Below, piece after piece: positions 1 through 6,227 of a stretch of DNA of 12,000 nucleotides. This DNA is from Candidatus Bathyarchaeota archaeon (GTDB lineage Archaea > Thermoproteota > Bathyarchaeia > Bathyarchaeales > DTEX01). Location of the stretch: NCBI GenBank assembly GCA_021162225.1, contig JAGGZB010000176.1, positions 1-12,000 on the forward strand, in the 5' to 3' direction. Each line of letters begins with the position of its first letter. The first letter of the stretch is position 1. A program made the translations under genes and the position numbers. Below the pieces are notes generated by a model, which saw only the letters and a program-made list of their open reading frames with translations, was not told the DNA's origin and did not search any database.

Positions 1-518
1 ACCATATCCGCCTCAACCGCGTTTGCTATTAGAACTGAGAGTATGTCATTGTCGCTGAAGTTTATTTTCTGGCCTTTTGTTAGGGGGATTATCTCGTTGA
101 TTGACGTCACATCATTCTCATTAACTATAGGTATTACGCCAATCTGGAGAAGTCTATCGAGGACGTTACATGTGTGAATATAGGATACGCGGTCGGCGAG
201 GTCTCTTTCCGTTAAAAGAACCTGCGCCACCTTTAGACCGTAAGTCTTAAAGAATTCTCTGTAGTGGGACATGAGTATGCTCTGCCCAGCGGCTGCGCAT
301 GCTTGCTTAAAGACTATATCGTTTGGGTTAGGTTTAACGTTGAGCTCTGCTACCCCCGCAGCTATCGCGCCCGAAGTTACAAGGATTACCTTGTAACCTC
401 TCTTAACTACCTGTGCTATCTGATCCACTATTCTCTTCATGGAGTTTAAGTCGAGTCTTCCATCATCTCTGACGAGGCTTCCGGTTCCAACCTTCACAAC
501 TATAAGCTTACTGGCCAT
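1..518 (-). CDS. proB: Glutamate 5-kinase (N-terminal 172 residues; gene continues past left edge)
   Basis: Amino-acid kinase family enzyme that should phosphorylate L-glutamate to gamma-glutamyl phosphate, the first step of proline synthesis, in the cytoplasm. The reading frame is open from an ATG at 518 to the window edge, so the C-terminus (and any PUA domain) is not seen. Visible family signatures are the phosphate-binding start VVKVGTGSL (residues 7-15), VTSGAIAAG (47-55), KQACAAAGQ (71-79), the AQVLLTERD block (98-106), the substrate-site IPIVNENDV (129-137) and FSDNDILS (154-161). This order and spacing match ProB rather than acetylglutamate kinase, aspartokinase or isopentenyl phosphate kinase. 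The gene is divergent from the UbiA gene, with about 100 bases between the starts. A weak GAGAGGA lies about 9 bases upstream of the ATG. Identity is firm; the end of the gene is unknown. Confidence 0.9.
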   Translation of the reverse strand, partial: MASKLIVVKVGTGSLVRDDGRLDLNSMKRIVDQIAQVVKRGYKVILVTSGAIAAGVAELNVKPNPNDIVFKQACAAAGQSILMSHYREFFKTYGLKVAQVLLTERDLADRVSYIHTCNVLDRLLQIGVIPIVNENDVTSINEIIPLTKGQKINFSDNDILSVLIANAVEADM

Positions 519-620
519 CGATAGAGTCCTCTCTCACCCTTTAGGCGGAATTATTCTTTTATTTCTTTCTCTTCGGATCCGCCGAAAAATAATTATTCAA
601 CGATCATCCACTTTCTCGTT
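519..620. promoter_or_regulatory. Divergent promoter region between proB and the UbiA gene
   Basis: Two AT-rich boxes face outward. The plus-strand box (about 586-597, aaaataattatt) is preceded by a BRE-like ccgaaaa and centred about 29 bases before the GTG at 621, so the UbiA transcript may start at or next to its start codon (leaderless); no Shine-Dalgarno motif is seen there. The minus-strand box (about 551-564, read as aaataaaagaataa) lies 33-46 bases before the proB ATG. GGCGGA at 544-549 and TCCGCC at 578-583 form an inverted pair around the minus-strand box. The boxes are read by eye; start sites are inferred. Confidence 0.45.
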
Positions 621-1490
621 GTGTCCGAGGCGTCTCCATTGAAAAAAAGAATACTCGGCTTCATAAGAATTATACGTCCAATTAATGGGTTAATGATGAG
701 CTTAGCTGTCTTTGTTGGAGCGTGGCTCTCTATAAACGTGCCTGTATCTCCCCATCTTCTATATAAGCTTCTTTTAGGAGCTTTAACGGCCTTTACTCTC
801 TCTGGAGCTTCAATGGCGATAAATGACTACTGCGATTACGAGATTGATAAGATAAATGAGCCGGATCGACCGCTTCCAAGCGGTATAGTAAAGCTAGAGG
901 AGAGCCTGCTTCTGGCCGCAGCTATGGTGCTGATTGGTTTGGTTGCCTCGTCACTCATAAATTTGAAGACACTATTGCTTGCGTTAATTTCTATAGTTGC
1001 CTCTACGACTTATGCATTTCGAGGTAAACAGACAGGATTACTGGGAAATATGCTTGTAAGCTTCTGCGTCGCCATTCCATTCATATACGGAAGCCTCATA
1101 GTCAGCGATACTATTGATTTGAAGATACTTCTCTTCTCCGTGATGGCTTTTCTATCAAATACGGGTCGAGAGGTAACAAAGGGAATAGTCGACGTGAGCG
1201 GCGACCGAGCTAAGAATATAAGAACGGTGGCGGTGGTTCATGGTGAAAAGGTTGCCGCCGCCACTGCCTCAGCTATGATTCTCTCCGCCGTTCTCCTAAG
1301 CGCTGTGCCTCCAGTCATAAATATAGTCTCAACATGGTTCATTCCATTCGTTGCAGTCACAGATGCCGGTTTTATTCTTTCATCGGCGATGCTCATTCGA
1401 AATCCGACGCGTCAAAACGCAAAGAGAATAAAGAGTTTGATTCTTGCATGTATGCTAATGGGTATGATTGCTTTTATAGCTGGAAAATAG
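621..1490 (+). CDS. UbiA-family prenyltransferase, probable (S)-2,3-di-O-geranylgeranylglyceryl phosphate synthase
   Basis: Membrane prenyltransferase (289 residues, normal for the family) that probably adds the second geranylgeranyl chain to geranylgeranylglyceryl phosphate, making the archaeal ether-lipid core. The first Asp-rich motif is complete at residues 68-88: N68 D69, D72, D76, N79, then PDRPLPSG. The second, DVSGD, is at 191-195 and is preceded by REVTKGIV and followed by RT. Between them lies YAFRGKQTGLLGN (131-143). Several hydrophobic segments (about 25-38, 50-67, 96-112, 117-132, 145-161, 213-235, 240-257, 270-287) fit a polytopic protein. The start is GTG at 621, with an in-frame TTG at 639 as alternative; the TATA-like box about 29 bases upstream favours 621 as a leaderless start. 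Other UbiA activities (quinone or heme side chains) are less likely given the RPLPSG form of motif one, but cannot be excluded. Confidence 0.85.
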   Translation: MSEASPLKKRILGFIRIIRPINGLMMSLAVFVGAWLSINVPVSPHLLYKLLLGALTAFTLSGASMAINDYCDYEIDKINEPDRPLPSGIVKLEESLLLAAAMVLIGLVASSLINLKTLLLALISIVASTTYAFRGKQTGLLGNMLVSFCVAIPFIYGSLIVSDTIDLKILLFSVMAFLSNTGREVTKGIVDVSGDRAKNIRTVAVVHGEKVAAATASAMILSAVLLSAVPPVINIVSTWFIPFVAVTDAGFILSSAMLIRNPTRQNAKRIKSLILACMLMGMIAFIAGK

Positions 1491-1495
1491 CAACA

Positions 1496-1506
1496 AATAT
1501 TTTTTA
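1496..1506 (+). terminator. T-tract after the UbiA gene
   Basis: A run of T residues (about 1499-1505, within aaatattttttac) follows the UbiA stop codon by about 8 bases. Archaeal RNA polymerase can terminate at such tracts without a hairpin. The same AT-rich stretch, or the aaaagtatat at 1517-1526, could alternatively serve as the TATA box of the tRNA gene just downstream. Confidence 0.35.
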
Positions 1507-1542
1507 CATAGAATGCAAAAGTATATTGTTAGTATTAGAAAA

Positions 1543-1651
1543 GCGGGGATAGCCAAGCCAGGTCAAAGGCGCAGAGCAAAAAGGTTTGCGCGTAAGCTTC
1601 AGGAGCCTGTCCCGTAGGGGTTCGCGGGTTCAAATCCCGCTCCCCGCACCA
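1543..1651 (+). tRNA. tRNA-Leu (anticodon CAG) with a 21-nt intron; CCA encoded
   Basis: Class II tRNA with acceptor GCGGGGA (1543-1549) pairing TCCCCGC (1641-1647), discriminator A1648 and encoded CCA (1649-1651). The D stem is 1552-1554/1568-1570, the T stem GCGGG/CCCGC (1624-1628/1636-1640) and the long variable arm CCC/GGG (1611-1620). The anticodon stem cannot form from contiguous sequence. Removing 1575-1595 joins CAG (1572-1574) to GC (1596-1597), giving a perfect CAGGC/GCCTG stem, a TTCAGGA loop and anticodon CAG (1600-1602), which reads CUG. The mature RNA would be 88 nt with CCA. The long variable arm and the GCCAAGCC...GGTCAAAGGCGC D-arm are those of archaeal leucine tRNA. Confidence 0.95.
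1575..1595 (+). other. tRNA intron at position 29/30 with complete bulge-helix-bulge
   Basis: The junction is unique: shifting it by one base breaks the mature stem. The precursor folds as a full motif. The outer helix is 1566-1568 with 1597-1599 and the central 4-bp helix is 1569-1572 with 1590-1593 (GCGC/GCGT, one G-U). The 3-nt bulges are 1573-1575 (AG|A) and 1594-1596 (AA|G). The inner hairpin is 1576-1580 with 1585-1589 (GCAAA/TTTGC) closed by AAGG. Both inferred cuts fall after the second bulge base, as the archaeal splicing endonuclease requires. The intron lies in the anticodon stem rather than at the usual 37/38. Confidence 0.92.
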
Positions 1652-1658
1652 AATTATT

Positions 1659-1882
1659 TCAGCCTTTTAAACTAATTTTTATGAACTGTTCTATTTGGAA
1701 TGGTTTACCATGCCCAGGATAAACAAGTGATTATTTTTGGCTGTTTCAGTTTTTCGACGCTTGCATCAAACGCCTCACTATCTACTATCATGGAGTTTTT
1801 GGCTGATTTTTTGTATTCTGGAGCAGATCACCGCAAAATAGGTCGCCCGTGTTTGTTAGGACTCCGATTAGAACATGAATGA
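1659..1882 (-). pseudogene. Degraded C-terminal part of an MBL-fold metallo-hydrolase gene
   Basis: No intact frame exists, but minus-strand frames join into a recognisable metallo-beta-lactamase-fold C-terminus. A decayed HS...GS-like piece (about 1865-1882) leads to VLTNTGDLFCGDLLQNTK, which carries the metal-ligand-type GD pair. A frameshift near 1790-1800 leads into MIVDSEAFDASVEKLKQPKI. A second near 1724-1730 leads into VYPGHGKPFQIEQFIKI, ending in TGA at 1659-1661. The YPGHGKPF and CGDLL blocks are typical of glyoxalase-II-like MBL hydrolases. The N-terminal half, including HxHxDH, is not seen, so this is a truncated relic. It ends 7 bases from the 3' end of the tRNA on the opposite strand. 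The open frame that crosses it on the plus strand (1700-1882) is only its antisense shadow. Confidence 0.75.
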
Positions 1883-1984
1883 AGCCTTAACAAGCTCAGA
1901 TAGGCCTACCACATAATTCCAGACTTTACCGGAACAAGTCAAAATAAAGGTTTAGGGGAAACGCCTTAATAATGCAAAGAAAGA

Positions 1985-2026
1985 ACCTTAAAGGTATAAA
2001 GGCTCCGCGCTTGATTACCCAAGATG
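1985..2026 (+). promoter_or_regulatory. Probable promoter of the ceramidase-like gene
   Basis: A TATA-like ggtataaagg (about 1993-2002) preceded by ccttaaa lies about 39 bases before the ATG at 2037. The expected start of transcription, about 25 bases downstream of the box, is near 2024, leaving a leader of roughly a dozen bases. That leader carries only a weak GGGGA ribosome-site candidate. Confidence 0.5.
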
Positions 2027-2036
2027 GGGAAATACA

Positions 2037-3377
2037 ATGACGAGTAAGACGGTCAAGGTTGGTATTGCAGGAGTTAATATAACTCCAAGTGTTGGAGAGG
2101 ACATAATGGGTGATTATCTTCGCCTCGTGCCAGCGAAGGGCATCGGCAACGAACTTTACGCTAAAGCTATGGTTCTAGATGATGATGAGGATAGAGTTGC
2201 AATCGTCACGGCGGACATCATCCAATTCACAGATGAGTTGGTAAATGATATACGTAAACGGATAAAGAATCTAACGGGGATTGACGGCGCGAATGTTCTT
2301 CTAAGTGCTTCTCACACTCATTCAAGCCCGGCCATTCATAAGAAGGATAGAGCCTCAGATGAGTATCTGGTTGAGCTGGCAAAGAAGATTGCAGGAGCCG
2401 TCTACATGGCTGACCAAAATAAGCATGAAGCCTTAATTGGCTTCGGATTCGGCGAGGCAAAGGTAAGCATTAACAGGTGGCAGAAGACACCGACTGGTGT
2501 AAGATGGGGGCCGAACCCGGATGGACCTATAGACTATGAGGTTGGAGTGCTCAGAGTAGACGATCTAAACCGGAAGCCCATGAGTATCTTAGTTAACTTC
2601 GCCTCGCATCCATCCATAATGGGTAGCGACAACCTTCTATACTCAGGAGACTACGTAAGCTACGTGCAGAGCGTCATTGAGAAGGTTTATGATCAAAGGG
2701 TGAAGGCAATGTTCTGTACGGGGGCTGGAGGTGACGTAAAGATAGCATTACTCACCGAGGATGGCTTAAGGTTCAGATACGGCGATCTAGAGGACTGCCG
2801 TAGGTTCGGAACGATAATCGCGGCTGAAGCAATTAAAGTCGCGGAAATGATAAAGCCGAAACCTGTTGACAAGGTACGTGCAAAGACTATGAAAGTTATG
2901 TTTCCGCTTGTCGACCTTCCATCCATTGAGGATGTAAAGAAGGAACTTGAAGACCTAAAAAAGCAGATAGCTGAACTTGAGGAAAAAGGAGCCAGAACCG
3001 ACGAAGTGCGCTTACGCCTAGAGTGGGCTGAGACGACATTAGCCCAGTTGAAGGAGGGAACAGCCCCACGGAGCATACCAGCCGAGGTGCAATTGATGCG
3101 CATAGGGGACGAGATCGCCCTCTTCGCTGTACCCGGTGAACTCTTCGTCGAGGTCGGGTTGAAACTAAAGCGTAAGATGCGGAGAAGCATACCAGGCTCC
3201 TTCGTCGTGGCCTATGCTAATGGGTGTATCGGTTATCTGCCGTCAAAAAGGGCGGAAGAGGACGGATGGTGTAAACATGATGACTCCTATAAGGTATCCC
3301 TACGACCAGCAAACTTCTCCGGCGAGATTGAGAATGTCCTTCTAAGAGCAGTTGAAGAGCTGCTGAAAAGCAACTGA
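2037..3377 (+). CDS. Neutral/alkaline ceramidase-like (PF04734-type) zinc hydrolase, substrate unknown
   Basis: A 446-residue protein resembling the N-terminal catalytic domain of neutral/alkaline non-lysosomal ceramidases, metal-dependent amidases. Seen are the opening GIAGVNITP (9-17) with MGDY (24-27), SASHTHSSP (90-98; H93 and H95 as zinc-ligand candidates), NFASHPSIMG (187-196; H191), a CTGAGGD loop (227-233) where ceramidases have their oxyanion or nucleophile segment, AVPGELFVE (364-372) and YANGCIGYLPS (393-403). There is no signal peptide, so it probably acts in the cytoplasm, and it lacks the C-terminal immunoglobulin-like domain of true ceramidases (about 650-750 residues). Residues 296-342 form a charged, heptad-like helical insert. 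Archaea are not known to make sphingolipids, so the real substrate is probably another amide or a sugar-derived compound. It stands alone with its own promoter. Family call is strong, function weak. Confidence 0.75.
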   Translation: MTSKTVKVGIAGVNITPSVGEDIMGDYLRLVPAKGIGNELYAKAMVLDDDEDRVAIVTADIIQFTDELVNDIRKRIKNLTGIDGANVLLSASHTHSSPAIHKKDRASDEYLVELAKKIAGAVYMADQNKHEALIGFGFGEAKVSINRWQKTPTGVRWGPNPDGPIDYEVGVLRVDDLNRKPMSILVNFASHPSIMGSDNLLYSGDYVSYVQSVIEKVYDQRVKAMFCTGAGGDVKIALLTEDGLRFRYGDLEDCRRFGTIIAAEAIKVAEMIKPKPVDKVRAKTMKVMFPLVDLPSIEDVKKELEDLKKQIAELEEKGARTDEVRLRLEWAETTLAQLKEGTAPRSIPAEVQLMRIGDEIALFAVPGELFVEVGLKLKRKMRRSIPGSFVVAYANGCIGYLPSKRAEEDGWCKHDDSYKVSLRPANFSGEIENVLLRAVEELLKSN

Positions 3378-3771
3378 AAAGCAGACAATATAATGTGTAC
3401 TTGTAATTAGCCGTCTCCTCGATTTGTTTAAGGTATTGATAAAAAGGCCGGTAAGCTTTGCTTAAAGACGAAACGGCACCGGGGACTCAACAAATCTTCC
3501 AGAGGTTACGGAGCTAGATGTGGAAGCACTTCTACAATATAACTGGAAAACAGACTCTTAGCGTATAAACTTCCTCTTCTTGTTTCTCTTTTTATCGGAA
3601 TCGCCGGAAATCTGCACATTCGCAATATATTTTTAATCAGCTATAAAATCTAATCCGCGAGCAGTAAAATCATAATTAACCAAGAAGCCTCATAGTTTTC
3701 ATACTCGCCAGATGAACCTTTGCATGGAGATATGTGACTTTTATAATAAAAAAATGGACGAGACTTTTTGT
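3378..3771. other. Intergenic stretch with no recognisable gene
   Basis: About 390 bases lie between the ceramidase-like gene and the convergent SIMPL gene. All frames are short. The longest piece of protein-like appearance (plus strand, about 3466-3561, containing NLPEVTELDVEALLQYNW) has no start codon or ribosome site, and I recognise no family. AT-rich boxes at about 3627-3637 and 3641-3650 resemble TATA elements but face no gene. No tRNA, repeat array or box C/D pair was found. The right end holds the SIMPL terminator. Confidence 0.5.
3748..3754 (-). terminator. T7 tract after the SIMPL gene
   Basis: Seven consecutive A residues on the plus strand give a U7 run in the minus-strand transcript, about 18 bases beyond the TAA stop. 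No strong hairpin precedes it, which fits archaeal T-tract termination. Confidence 0.5.
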
Positions 3772-4578
3772 TTATTCAAAGGTGTATATGACCTGTACTG
3801 TTACTGAGATGCTAAGTTTACCTTCGATTATGGGCGTGCCCTTTAGGGCTTCTGCGGCAATCTCGTATCTATATGGTTGATATGGCTGGTAAACTTTCTC
3901 GCTGACAGAGTATACGCCCGTTATTTTAAGCCCCAAAGTCTTGGCTATGAGCGTTGCTTTATCTTCTGCGTCTTTAAGGGCTGCCGTATATGCTTTCCTC
4001 ACAAGCTCTTCCCGTCTTTCTTGTGATAATCCGAAGGAGACACCGCTGATCCTGTTCGCTCCGTTCTCTACGGCCGCATCGATAACGGCGCCTATGAGAT
4101 TCATGTCCGTGACTTTAACCGAGATCATGTTTGTCACTCTGTAGCCAATTATTTTTGTGTAGTTCTTGGGTGAGTAAATTGGTTGGACGCTGTAGGATAC
4201 GGTTTTCATATTCTCCTCGGTTATGCCTAGGCTTTTCAGAGCATTTATTATCGCATTCATTGATTTAGCGTTTCTTTTACTTGCCTCAGATGCTATCTCA
4301 TCCTCTGTCTGAACTCCAAGAATGACCGTCGCCTCGTCGGCTTGGGCAGATGCTGTTCCCGATCCGGATACGAGAATCGTATTACTTGCTTGCTGAATCT
4401 CCGTAGCTGAGATCCTGCTAACGCCGATGGTATATGGAATACCTGTTGGGAACTGTGCAGATACAAGCTCTGTTTTCGGAGCGTTGCTGAGGCTCCAATA
4501 GTAGAGTGCCATTGCAGATGAAAACGTTGCAATGAAGGCTAGAATCAATAGTATTAAGCGGCTTCTTTGAAGAGTCAA
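3772..4578 (-). CDS. Membrane-anchored SIMPL (DUF541) domain protein
   Basis: A 268-residue protein with an N-terminal hydrophobic segment (about residues 8-25, after MTLQRSR) that is a signal peptide or anchor, a linker of about 35 residues, and a SIMPL/DUF541 domain (about 66-266). Family marks are ILVSGSGTASAQADEATVILGVQTE near the start of the domain, the A..N......I.AL...GI....M.T..YSV.P.Y core, the AVENGANRISGVSFGLS block and the ending KLSISVTVQVIYTFE. SIMPL proteins (BP26, YggE) form oligomeric rings outside the cytoplasmic membrane; their biochemical role is unsettled. The start is a TTG at 4578, supported by GGTGA at 4585-4589 with a 6-base spacer. The next in-frame ATG would fall inside the hydrophobic segment. 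A TATA-like tttattag (4612-4619) lies upstream, and the gene is divergent from the flavin-reductase gene. Confidence 0.85.
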   Translation of the reverse strand: MTLQRSRLILLILAFIATFSSAMALYYWSLSNAPKTELVSAQFPTGIPYTIGVSRISATEIQQASNTILVSGSGTASAQADEATVILGVQTEDEIASEASKRNAKSMNAIINALKSLGITEENMKTVSYSVQPIYSPKNYTKIIGYRVTNMISVKVTDMNLIGAVIDAAVENGANRISGVSFGLSQERREELVRKAYTAALKDAEDKATLIAKTLGLKITGVYSVSEKVYQPYQPYRYEIAAEALKGTPIIEGKLSISVTVQVIYTFE

Positions 4579-4659
4579 TCTTTTTCACCAAGCAACAATA
4601 GATCTCCCCGGCTAATAAATCCAATTAGTAGAACAGCCCGTTCTAAAATCTAGACGGCT

Positions 4660-4709
4660 ACTTGAATCTTAAATAGGCTGAAGCTTGAGTATTATCAAAG
4701 ATGGTGAGG
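4660..4709 (+). promoter_or_regulatory. Promoter and ribosome site of the flavin-reductase gene
   Basis: A TATA-like tcttaaata (about 4668-4676) is placed to start transcription near 4697-4700. GGTGAGG (4703-4709) is a strong archaeal Shine-Dalgarno sequence 4 bases before the GTG at 4714 and decides that start. The nearby ATG at 4701 is out of frame. Confidence 0.5.
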
Positions 4710-4713
4710 CGGC

Positions 4714-5217
4714 GTGAGAAAGATTGAATGGTCTGAAGCTATAAAGAGGAAGTATCCGGAGCCTGTTGTACTCGTAGTTAGCTGTGACTCTTTAGGTAAG
4801 CCTAACGTTATGCCTGCGGGTTGGTGCACGGTTGCGTCGGCAAATCCGCCGATGCTCGCTGTGTGTATCAGTCATAAAAACTATACCCATGAGCTTATCG
4901 AAGAGACGGGGGAGTTCGTTGTAGTCTTTCCAAATGAGGAGATGGAGGATATCATCAGATATACAGGTTCATGCTCGGGGAGGGATGTTGATAAATTCGC
5001 TGAGTGCGGCATAGAGACGCTGAAGTCCAGGTATGTAAAGCCGCCTTTGATCAAGGATGCCGTTGCATGTTTCGAGTGTAAGGTTGGTGGAAAAATGACG
5101 GCTGGAGATCATACAATATTTGCAGGGGAGGTCTTAGCATCATATGTTTCGGAAAAGTATAAGTATAGACTCTACAACTTCGGCGATGGAGGATTCAAGA
5201 CTATCCCATATGAATAA
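4714..5217 (+). CDS. Flavin reductase-like, FMN-binding split-barrel protein
   Basis: A 167-residue cytoplasmic protein of the flavin_Reduct (PF01613) type, close in length to archaeal flavoredoxin-like proteins. The FMN-site signature of the family is at residues 31-53 (NVMPAGWCTVASANPPMLAVCIS), where the S/T-x-x-S-x-x-PP pattern contacts the phosphate and isoalloxazine. It is followed by SHKNYTHELI (53-62), the GSCSGRDVDKF loop (85-95), and GDHTIFAGEV (131-140), which closes the barrel. Such proteins bind FMN and pass electrons between NAD(P)H or ferredoxin-type donors and partner proteins; the natural partner cannot be told here. It converges with the metE gene, with only about 35 bases between the stop codons. 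Confidence 0.85.
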   Translation: MRKIEWSEAIKRKYPEPVVLVVSCDSLGKPNVMPAGWCTVASANPPMLAVCISHKNYTHELIEETGEFVVVFPNEEMEDIIRYTGSCSGRDVDKFAECGIETLKSRYVKPPLIKDAVACFECKVGGKMTAGDHTIFAGEVLASYVSEKYKYRLYNFGDGGFKTIPYE

Positions 5218-5252
5218 TGAAGCATTTCGGTTCTCTTTTCTGTTAAAGCATC

Positions 5253-6227
5253 TTAGCCTTCTAGATCTTCTCTTAGCTCCCTAGCGGCTTGACACATATT
5301 CCTTAATTTTTCAAATGCTACTTCGGATGGGAGTAGTTTTAATCCGCAATCGGGATCAACATAAACTCTCTTAGGCTCAACTATGCTGAAGGCTTTCCTT
5401 ATATTATCTTTTATCTCTTCCACGCTTTCTATTCTTCTGGTGTGGACGTCAACACAGCCGAAGCCGAGATCCTTTGTGAATTCATACTCTTTGAAGATCT
5501 CTACATCCTTAAAGCCTCTATTCGCAAATTCAAGGTCTATCTGATCCACGTCAAATTCTAAGATCTCCGGATAAATCTTAGAATAGTCTCCGTAGCACAT
5601 ATGCATTCCTATGTAAGCATTCACTCCTCTAGTCACGATCTCTATGGAGTTCTTAGCGACTTCGATCTCCTCAGGATGCGTTGGAACCGCAGGATCGTCT
5701 ATTTGAATATAATTCGCTCCCTCATCAACAAGTCTTCTTAATTCTTGATTAATCACCTCTGCCAGCGCATATACTGCCTCCTCTCGCGTTCTATAATATT
5801 CATTAAAACTCCAGTCGACAAGCGTATACGGACCGGTTATCGGAACCTTTATTTCACGATCAGTTATCTTCCTAAGAAATTTATAGTCTGAAACTGCGAG
5901 CTCGTCTTTGTAGCGGAGCTCATCAACTATGGCCGGTTTGGGATAATAATTGTTGCCCCAAACTCTCACCTCACCGTAGATCGTGAATCCTTCTATGCGC
6001 CTTGCAAAGTATGAGGTCATCTCATCCCGTCTCATCTCACCATCCCAGAGTATATCGACGCCAGCTAGTTCCTGTTCTTTAACTACGGCTTTGACAGCGT
6101 CATCGTACGCTCGTCTCATAACTTTATCAGAGATCTCTCCCTTTTCATACTCTCTTATCAATCTTCGAAGCCAGTTTGGTTTGGGATAGCTACCTACAAC
6201 TGTTGTCGGGAGTAATCTTCTATTCAT
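5253..6227 (-). CDS. metE: Core MetE-type methionine synthase (zinc-dependent, catalytic domain only)
   Basis: Transfers a methyl group to homocysteine to give methionine. At 324 residues it holds only the C-terminal catalytic barrel of bacterial MetE (about 750 residues). Archaeal core enzymes of this kind are known to use methylcobamide-type donors rather than methyl-folate. All four zinc ligands are visible: H209 and C211 in GMHMCYGDY, E233 in DLEFANRG and C294 in DPDCGLKLLP. The N-terminal family signature PTTVVGSYPKP (7-17) and the substrate-site QIDDP (175-179) are also present. The ATG at 6227 has a strong AGGTGA (6233-6238) 5 bases upstream. It overlaps the stop of the preceding MetE-like gene by 8 bases, so the two are almost surely co-transcribed and translationally coupled. 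Confidence 0.9.
   Translation of the reverse strand: MNRRLLPTTVVGSYPKPNWLRRLIREYEKGEISDKVMRRAYDDAVKAVVKEQELAGVDILWDGEMRRDEMTSYFARRIEGFTIYGEVRVWGNNYYPKPAIVDELRYKDELAVSDYKFLRKITDREIKVPITGPYTLVDWSFNEYYRTREEAVYALAEVINQELRRLVDEGANYIQIDDPAVPTHPEEIEVAKNSIEIVTRGVNAYIGMHMCYGDYSKIYPEILEFDVDQIDLEFANRGFKDVEIFKEYEFTKDLGFGCVDVHTRRIESVEEIKDNIRKAFSIVEPKRVYVDPDCGLKLLPSEVAFEKLRNMCQAARELREDLEG

Noticed and set aside
1543..2036. Possible integration site at the tRNA 3' end
   Set aside because: No second copy of the tRNA 3' end, integrase or phage-type gene is visible in the window.
2693..3190. 165-residue open frame on the minus strand
   Set aside because: Antisense shadow of the ceramidase-like gene; Ser/Phe-rich and without family motifs.
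3466..3561. Protein-like frame containing VTELDVEALLQYNW
   Set aside because: No start codon or upstream ribosome site, too short to assign to a family.
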